The notes below the pieces were generated by a model. It was not told where the DNA came from, did not search any database, and saw only the letters and a list, made by a program, of their open reading frames with translations. DNA of 64,000 nucleotides. Origin: Pelomyxa schiedti (taxonomy: Eukaryota > Evosea > Pelobiontida > Pelomyxidae). The stretch's first letter is position 1; each line of letters begins with the position of its first letter. The DNA lies in assembly GCA_020536535.1 (NCBI GenBank), contig JAHLWZ010000470.1:55584-119583 (forward strand), in the 5' to 3' direction. Below are positions 58,116 through 64,000 of this stretch, piece after piece. A program made the position numbers and the translations under genes.

Positions 58116-58716
58116 TATCTATTGCATTGGCGCGCTCTTGCACAGTATAATTCAGCGGAAAGTTGTGTGGCCTCCAGAAGTGCCGTACGATGCACTCCAT
58201 CCACCTTTTTTTTTCCCTTCCAACCAACACACAGACTCACTTTACCTGGGCCTACGAACCGCAATGAGCGGGCATCACCTCCACCAAACCACTTCCCGGA
58301 ATACCTTCTGCTTATATCCCAGTGCTGCTCACAGGCACACTTTCCGCATTTCTCTTCTGTCACCCGTTTTACACATACCACAGAACCCAGGCGAGGAACC
58401 GCAGTTGGCTACTGTTCACCAACAACTACTACTACTCAACAAAAGAGAGTGAAACCCACTCTTAGTACTAGGCAACAACGCAAATGAGGGCCCGGCTCAT
58501 ACACAAAAGAGGGTTTTTGAACCCCAAAAACTGAGGTTACAAATTTGTAACTTGTAACCAAGAAGAATCAAAACAACAGGTTTTGTCTTACTAGTTCATT
58601 GATTGGATTTAGCTAGTTTTCAAGCGCCCCAGTGACGTGGAAACTGTTTTCCGCAACCTAAAAAAAAAAAGACTCAACAACAGTAAAAACTGAGCAAGAG
58701 GGATGCCATACCAATC
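58116..58716. other. Region between kinase and ADP-ribosyltransferase genes
   Basis: About 600 bp between two convergent gene ends. Short open frames exist but none with protein-like composition or splice sites. A run of ten A residues lies near 58661-58671. I saw no repeat or RNA gene. Confidence 0.4.
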
Positions 58717-59364
58717 CTACGAATCTGCAGTGAACACAAATGCATCTCTTGTTCTGCAGAGGAAGCGAACTTTCTGCCACGGTGGAATCAGAAACTCAGC
58801 CTCCTCAGGGTGCGTGCTAACATCTCCAAGGTACTTTTTAGGCACGTTCTCGAACTTGAGCAGCACCGGGCCAAATCCCATGGCAACATCCCTCCTGGCT
58901 GAAGTAGCCGCGAATGACTTCATTGAGAACGGCCGGTTCCGCAGGTCAGTTACTATGCTCTCCAATCTCGCCTGGTCCACGTCTATTCCCCTCCATGTGT
59001 CAGTGTCCCTGTTTGGCGTGTCACGACAAGAATGAGCCAGGGCCACGGCGATCTTGTCGACCTCCTGGGCCACGAGTGCGCCGTTTGGGCTGTCGGATAG
59101 CATGCAATCTCGTATCTTGTGGTACACAGAGTCGGTCGACCACAGCCACAGAGCTATTGCCTTGGTGCGCGCGTCGAGGTTCTTGATCGGGGATATGACA
59201 GGGAGAGGGATCTGACACATGGAGAGGCCGCCCTGGACAACAACGTCCCAGAAATCGGGCAGCTTACGCAACAGGCAGCGAGGCAAATCGGTGCTGGGGC
59301 TGGTCGTGAATTGAAAATCACTGATGCGCGAGGTAAATCTTGCATTTCTTTTGGTATAACTCAT
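58717..59364 (-). CDS. R-S-E class ADP-ribosyltransferase-like protein
   Basis: Resembles arginine-specific mono-ADP-ribosyltransferases of animals, protists and bacteria, which transfer ADP-ribose from NAD+. I chose the ATG at 59364 (MSYTKRNARF); the frame is open further upstream. The N-terminal half is helical (FWDVVVQGGLSMCQIPLPVI, KAIALWLWSTDSVYHKIRDC). The catalytic half has the R in DTWRGID (about 58985-59005), the S-T-S-like strand in FSMKSFAATS (about 58905-58935), and the ARTT-loop E-x-E in HPEEAEFLIPPW (about 58775-58810). This gives the R-S-E triad and the typical LIPP after it. It is a single exon of 216 codons, GC-rich, with TAG at 58717. No signal peptide is seen, so the target is likely inside the cell. 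It begins 170 bp from the divergent gene at 59534. Confidence 0.72.
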   Translation of the reverse strand: MSYTKRNARFTSRISDFQFTTSPSTDLPRCLLRKLPDFWDVVVQGGLSMCQIPLPVISPIKNLDARTKAIALWLWSTDSVYHKIRDCMLSDSPNGALVAQEVDKIAVALAHSCRDTPNRDTDTWRGIDVDQARLESIVTDLRNRPFSMKSFAATSARRDVAMGFGPVLLKFENVPKKYLGDVSTHPEEAEFLIPPWQKVRFLCRTRDAFVFTADS

Positions 59365-59533
59365 CCTCCCCACGGTAGATCCGACACTGAACGCTTGGAG
59401 ACTTGACCTGAGCCTTGTTAATGTGGAAAAATAAAAAGAACAATAATCCGTCACTTATGTTGTAGCCGAGATTGACATGTTCCAATTTTAGGACAACAAT
59501 GACATGTTGGCATGTTTGCAGGCAACATAAAGC

Positions 59534-62500
59534 ATGGATCAAGGAAACGCAGAATGTGTGCATTATGCTTTCTGGGATCGTGATGGTACCCTAGCCCTGA
59601 GGTAGGTCCTGTTTTCAGTTCATCAGTTTCCGATCACATACAACCGAAAACGAAGCCACACAGGGCTGCACGGGGGCGGCCCGGGAGGGCCATTTGCACC
59701 AATCCCAACAGTGCATACTTCCGAGCAGAAAGTTCGCTTGTGGCGTTGCTAAAGAGGGCTCTGCAAGGGACCTGGGACCCCATGGACACACTGGCGGCAA
59801 CATTCTCCCAGAGGCCAGAGCTTTTCGCGCGCTTGCGCAATTGGGCAGAGTGGTTGGTGGATAATAGATCCGAGGCTGAGTGGGAGGCAGTTGCAGTGGA
59901 GTGGGCCAAGGCTGCTGGAAGATCACAACAAACCACAGCTGAGGCACAGGTCCAGCGAGACCTCTGGGCCATTTTTAACCAGAGGTCCAAGCACTCGTAC
60001 ACGCGGCAACTGTTTCTCCACAGTCTCAGTGAGCTGCAAAGTTTAAAGCCAAGGCTTGCCAGAGTTATCTTGGCGCTCTCGTACATTATGAAGGTTGTTC
60101 AAAGCACTTTTTTTTGAGGGTATTTTGTCCCTCATTTCTTCTATAGTATGAAGCACCAGAAATTCGGGTAGATATAGACACAAATACCACACTCACACCA
60201 TCCACCACTGCCACAACATCAACTACAGCAACATCCACCCCCGCAGCTGTACTCATAGCCCCAATTTCATCTTCTCTACTGCCTTTGGACCTTAGTGCCA
60301 CAGCTGATTCTAGCCTTGGCTCAGCTGAGCCTGAACTGGGCACAACACTCTTCCATAAGACATGGGGTACAACCGAGACCACATGTGACTCATATTGGGC
60401 TCACAAGCTAAAACTGGAAGATATAAACAATCTTTCTGCCAAGAATTGGCCACAGCGGGATAGACTGGCCATGGAAAAATTACTCCAAAACAGCAATGTA
60501 ACCTATGAAATATATGGGGAGGATAATGGCCAGGCATGTGAGCGGCTTGGATGGAGCCTTGGTTGGCCTGTTATCACATGTACTCTCTTGGAACCAAATG
60601 ATGGTACCATGGGCTGGAAAATTTCACATGAAATTAACATAAAGATACACCTAGTGACATTATCGGAACTCAAATCCAAATATCTTGATGGAAAACCATA
60701 CCTATTTTGTCTACACTGTTCCCAGGTTTGGAACTTGAGCATGATTCATAAATAGTGATTTTTTAACAAAAAAAAAAGAAAGACTGTGACAAACTGCCAG
60801 ACATATGTCAGTAAGTTTACTTATATTTTCTGTGCACACTGCTCATAGATTTGGCATAGAATTTTTAAGCAAATCAACTCTAACCTCCGCATTGTCTTGA
60901 TTGGGTTGGAGCCTATTGCACTAGAAAAAGCTGGTTTGCCCTATGGGTTTTGCTATTCACTGGTATGTTATCTTCCCCCAGTTCCTATTTTAATAAGGAG
61001 TGAAGGATATGTCACTTACGTACCAATCAGTTCTAGCCACTTTAGCTTACCTCTTTGGTGAAGGATCCTTATTCTTTGGGACTCACCACCAAGTCCAAGA
61101 GATAGAGAAGGTGTTACCTACTTCTTAGCTTTATAGCCAATAACTTCCCGATTTTCAGCTTGCAACAAAACTTGTTGGAAGCAGAGAACTGCTCAAAAAG
61201 TTTCTTGAAATGTACAGAGTTCTAATGTTAAAATACCAGTGGAGCTATTTTTATATTGTTGACAGAGTGTACAATGATTACACAAAAAAGACATTCAAAT
61301 CCATTAGTGACTGCCTCAGGAAAGCATATGACAACATGTGCAACCCGTATACTAAGTGATCACCCTGCCAGTCTTAAATGTGAAGCAGGCATCAGAGCAC
61401 AATGAGGATAGAGAAAAAATACTTGCAGAAATGCCTGGATATTGCATGGGGTGCTTCAAGGTGCATGCAGAAGTCCTCGGAATCAGCAATTGTATCTGTT
61501 CTTATCCCAAGGAACACTGAAGGTTTCTTTTTCTCTTTTCCATATAACCATCAGCAGATTACTATCAAGTCATAAAATTGGGCAGCTTGTTGAACATAGC
61601 TGGAATATTGAGAGTTACACCCGTTCCTGATGGTGCTCTAATCACTCCCCCTTCACCTTGGGTGATGGACAGGCTCACTTCAAGGCAACATGACCTACTC
61701 TGGTTTACAGGCTCATTAGAAAGTCTCTCTCAGTTCCGGCCCACTGTTGGTGGATCAGTAATGGAGCGCGCTGTATTTGAGGAAGTGGCATCAGGGCCCA
61801 GTCCTTTGATTACAACCATATGTGAGAACACAGATTACTGGATTTTCCCTTGTAAATTGTCTCCATTGCCTGCATAAACCCAGTTTAAATAGTGAGGAAC
61901 AAGTCAAAAGCACAGAAGTTCAAAAATGTGGCTGATGTTGACTGCAGAATTCTGATGGAAAGGGGCACTGTGGCCATTGCTGGAGATGAAAGCACTGGCC
62001 TTACATTTAAGATTGACCTTCGCTTTGTACTTATGAAGCTCAGTTTGTGTAGTTTCTTTTATTTTGTCTCCTCTCTGAAATTGACTGCTCTGTAGAAGGT
62101 CACACAGACATCAACCCCTTCATACCATGTATGTCTATCAACAAACATCACCACTCCCAAATACATGCAGGCAATATCCAGATTTCCGTGGAACGAGACG
62201 GGAATACAAAAAAGTGCAAGGACTTCTTTATTCTGTCAACAGAAAGAAATGAGGCTTGTATGCTATCACCAAGATACTAGATTTTCTCATCCAAAATAGC
62301 ATTCATAGTGTTTTTTTCCCTTTACCCTTTTACTTTTGATGTGGACCTCCAGTGTTTCCTTCATGGAATTACAGACCAGAACACACCAAATTGTGTATGT
62401 TGCCCAACCCATAATTGGGTCCCTCTCCATTTATTGGCTTTCTCTCTTCAGCTTGCTGGCAGATCCTTCCAGATGCAAATCTTTCACCACTTTGTGATTG

Positions 62501-63120
62501 TGTGTGGCTCACAGGCCCTTGCTCTAATGAAGCACATTCCAGATCTATGGGAGTCCCCCGCCAGTGATGAAGTGGTCTGGCCTGATCCATGTAGATGTAT
62601 GAATTAAGTAATTACCACTAGATTAACAACTTATTAGCTGGTGATGACCAGGTCATAAACTTGAAGTTCACAGAACTGAGAGACTTCCTTAAAGGCAAGG
62701 ATCAGATTGAGTTTGCTTCCCTCAAGGAACTCATACAAGATGACCCAAAGTTGCAAAAAAAACTCATCAATGGTCACCCATCTGTTGAGGGAGCTCAGCT
62801 CTTCCTGAAGGAGGCAAAGGCTTTGAGGCTGGAACATCTTGTGTGTACTTGTGTCATTATATTTTTTGACCACCTTACAGAAGAATAATGTACGCAAATA
62901 TTTGCCACCCCAGAACTACTACCTACAGGGGGTGCTGGACCTGCTTCCAGATGAAGGCACAGTCCATGAGCAGCTCTCATCACTAACAAATAGTGTCTCA
63001 GCTGATTGTGTGGTAAGGGCATTGGGTCACAAGTTTGTGCCATATTTCATGGAGCAATACACTACATGTGATGAAAGACAAACCAACCCACCAGCTTCTA
63101 AGAAATTGAGAAAGCAATAA
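59534..63120 (+). CDS. Large orphan gene, possibly element-derived
   Basis: No family assigned. From the ATG at 59534 (MDQGNAECVHYAFWDRDGTL) the exons join well through about ten GT-AG introns. The early region is basic (KPHRAARGRPGRAICTNPNS), then helical (LLKRALQGTWDPMDTLAATF, RNWAEWLVDNRSEAEWEAVA). A Thr/Ser-rich linker follows (60180-60300). The middle holds IYGEDNGQACERLGWSLGWP and VLIGLEPIALEKAGLPYGFC. Later exons carry ISVERDGNTKKCKDFFILS and then DLQCFLHGITDQNTPNCVCC. This pairing, an acidic strand followed by a Leu-x-Gly segment with paired cysteines, faintly recalls multi-copy proteins in fungi and sponges, but I cannot confirm it. The end has KFTELRDFLKGKDQIEFASL and PPASKKLRKQ with TAA at 63120. 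It could be two genes; no clean internal stop plus start was seen. Confidence 0.45.
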
Positions 63121-64000
63121 CAATAAAAGCAAACCAGTTTTTTAAATGGTACATTCCCAAAGAGGCTCTGTTGATGTTGACAGCTTCCAGGGGTACCAGT
63201 AGTGACTAATTCGCCATAGAACCAGTGGCTGGGTTCAAAATGTTGTTTAATGTGATGGAGTGCCATGTTATTAGAAGTTTACATTTTGTTTGTAGGTAGC
63301 TTGGGAAGATTTTTGTATTTTGTGGTGTGTGGTGATACCGGGATGTGGGAAAGGCCTGCAGAGTACCTGAAGAGTTTCTCTCCCTTATTAACTACAACGC
63401 AGGCTGCCCACCACCAGAATCAAAGTTCCGAACCTAATCCCAAAGGCGGCAGCTGAAACAGGTGTTGTGAAATAACCAAAGGTGAAATCGACGCGGTTGT
63501 AACTCAGACCCAGCAAGCCCTACGTCTGCAGGGGTAAACTTGTTAGTGAAGCCAAACGACACCGGAGAGCCAACATATTGTTAACGTACATTTGGCACTG
63601 AAAGGTCTTTATAAGCATGGAGACACCATGTATCCTTGCAACAGTTATTCGGGTCTCTTTATATGTTACCACCGCTGTTCTGACCTTGCTTTCTGTTGAT
63701 ATATAAGTCAGAAAATGTTTGTTCAGCAGGGAGGCGTTCCTCCAATCTTATAACTCACACACTGTAAGAGAATGTAGAAAACAAAAGCATTGATGTTGGG
63801 GCCGGTCTGGTTCCCCTGCGCGAGGGAGCATTCCGTGCCTGGTGCCACTTAAGATCTAATAGTTCAGGTACCTCACGAAAAAACAACCGACTGTCTGCAG
63901 TGCGGCTCTGTGCGCTGCCGCTTCATTTCTAATCCTCAACTTATTACACTTTTCTCACTTATTGCCCAGTTAATCTTGCATGGCCTAAAATGTCTCCACT
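63121..64000. other. Right-end stretch without a supported gene
   Basis: About 880 bp with one open frame of 63 codons (63265-63456) and little else. No domain, splice pattern or RNA gene was recognised. It may be the 3' flank of the preceding gene and the promoter of a gene beyond the window. Confidence 0.4.

Noticed and set aside
1-64000. CRISPR arrays, insertion sequences, operons or ribosome binding sites
   Set aside because: The DNA is eukaryotic with spliceosomal introns. No spaced direct repeats, terminal inverted repeats or polycistronic layout were seen.

Overview
The window is nuclear DNA from a gene-dense protist. Genes are cut by many short introns (about 25-80 nt, mostly GT...AG), lie on both strands without operon logic, and are separated by as little as 27-180 bp. 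TAA, TAG and TGA all end genes, so the code is standard. Gene content (PAS-containing multi-pass nucleotide cyclase of the Dictyostelium Tmc type, Nuf2, PRP4 kinase, Rab1-type GTPase, F-box, EH, MLLE and BRCT proteins, together with a bacterial-type glycerol dehydrogenase carrying introns) suggests an amoebozoan. An archamoeba (Pelomyxa or Mastigamoeba) is my best guess, but the sequence alone does not prove it.

Layout. 1-5 kb (minus): glucosidase II alpha, cut by the left edge, and a gene of a family that recurs at 52-53 kb. 5-7 kb: poorly resolved. 7.1-15 kb (minus): a tandem-BRCT protein with N-terminal LHLDEDDD repeats, PRP4 kinase, and a type II thioesterase. 15.2-20.1 kb (plus): an orphan protein, an MFSD1-like transporter, and a Rab. 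20.4-28.6 kb (minus): a large transmembrane PAS cyclase and an inward-rectifier K+ channel. 28.8-34.8 kb: glycerol dehydrogenase (plus), a membrane-anchored M28 peptidase and kinetochore Nuf2 (both minus). 35-42.7 kb (plus): an AIG1-like membrane protein, an EH-domain coiled-coil protein, an M20 amidohydrolase, and a low-complexity orphan. 42.8-48.6 kb: a TMEM185-like protein and an F-box protein (minus), a candidate Pol III RNA, a SAM protein, and a tandem-MLLE protein (plus).

49-63 kb is the most unusual part: an actinoporin-like protein, a Stealth phosphotransferase, the second member of the duplicated family, a TKL kinase with a long helical-repeat tail, an R-S-E ADP-ribosyltransferase, and a 3.6 kb orphan gene. 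The last 0.9 kb holds nothing I can support.

Most genes are unconnected housekeeping functions: ER glycan trimming, splicing, mitosis, vesicle traffic, transport. Two compositional themes run through the window. The 5' exons are often GC-rich and the later exons AT-rich, and many start codons are preceded by CAAACAAA-like leaders. Exon joins were made by eye, so gene ends are firmer than every internal splice site.
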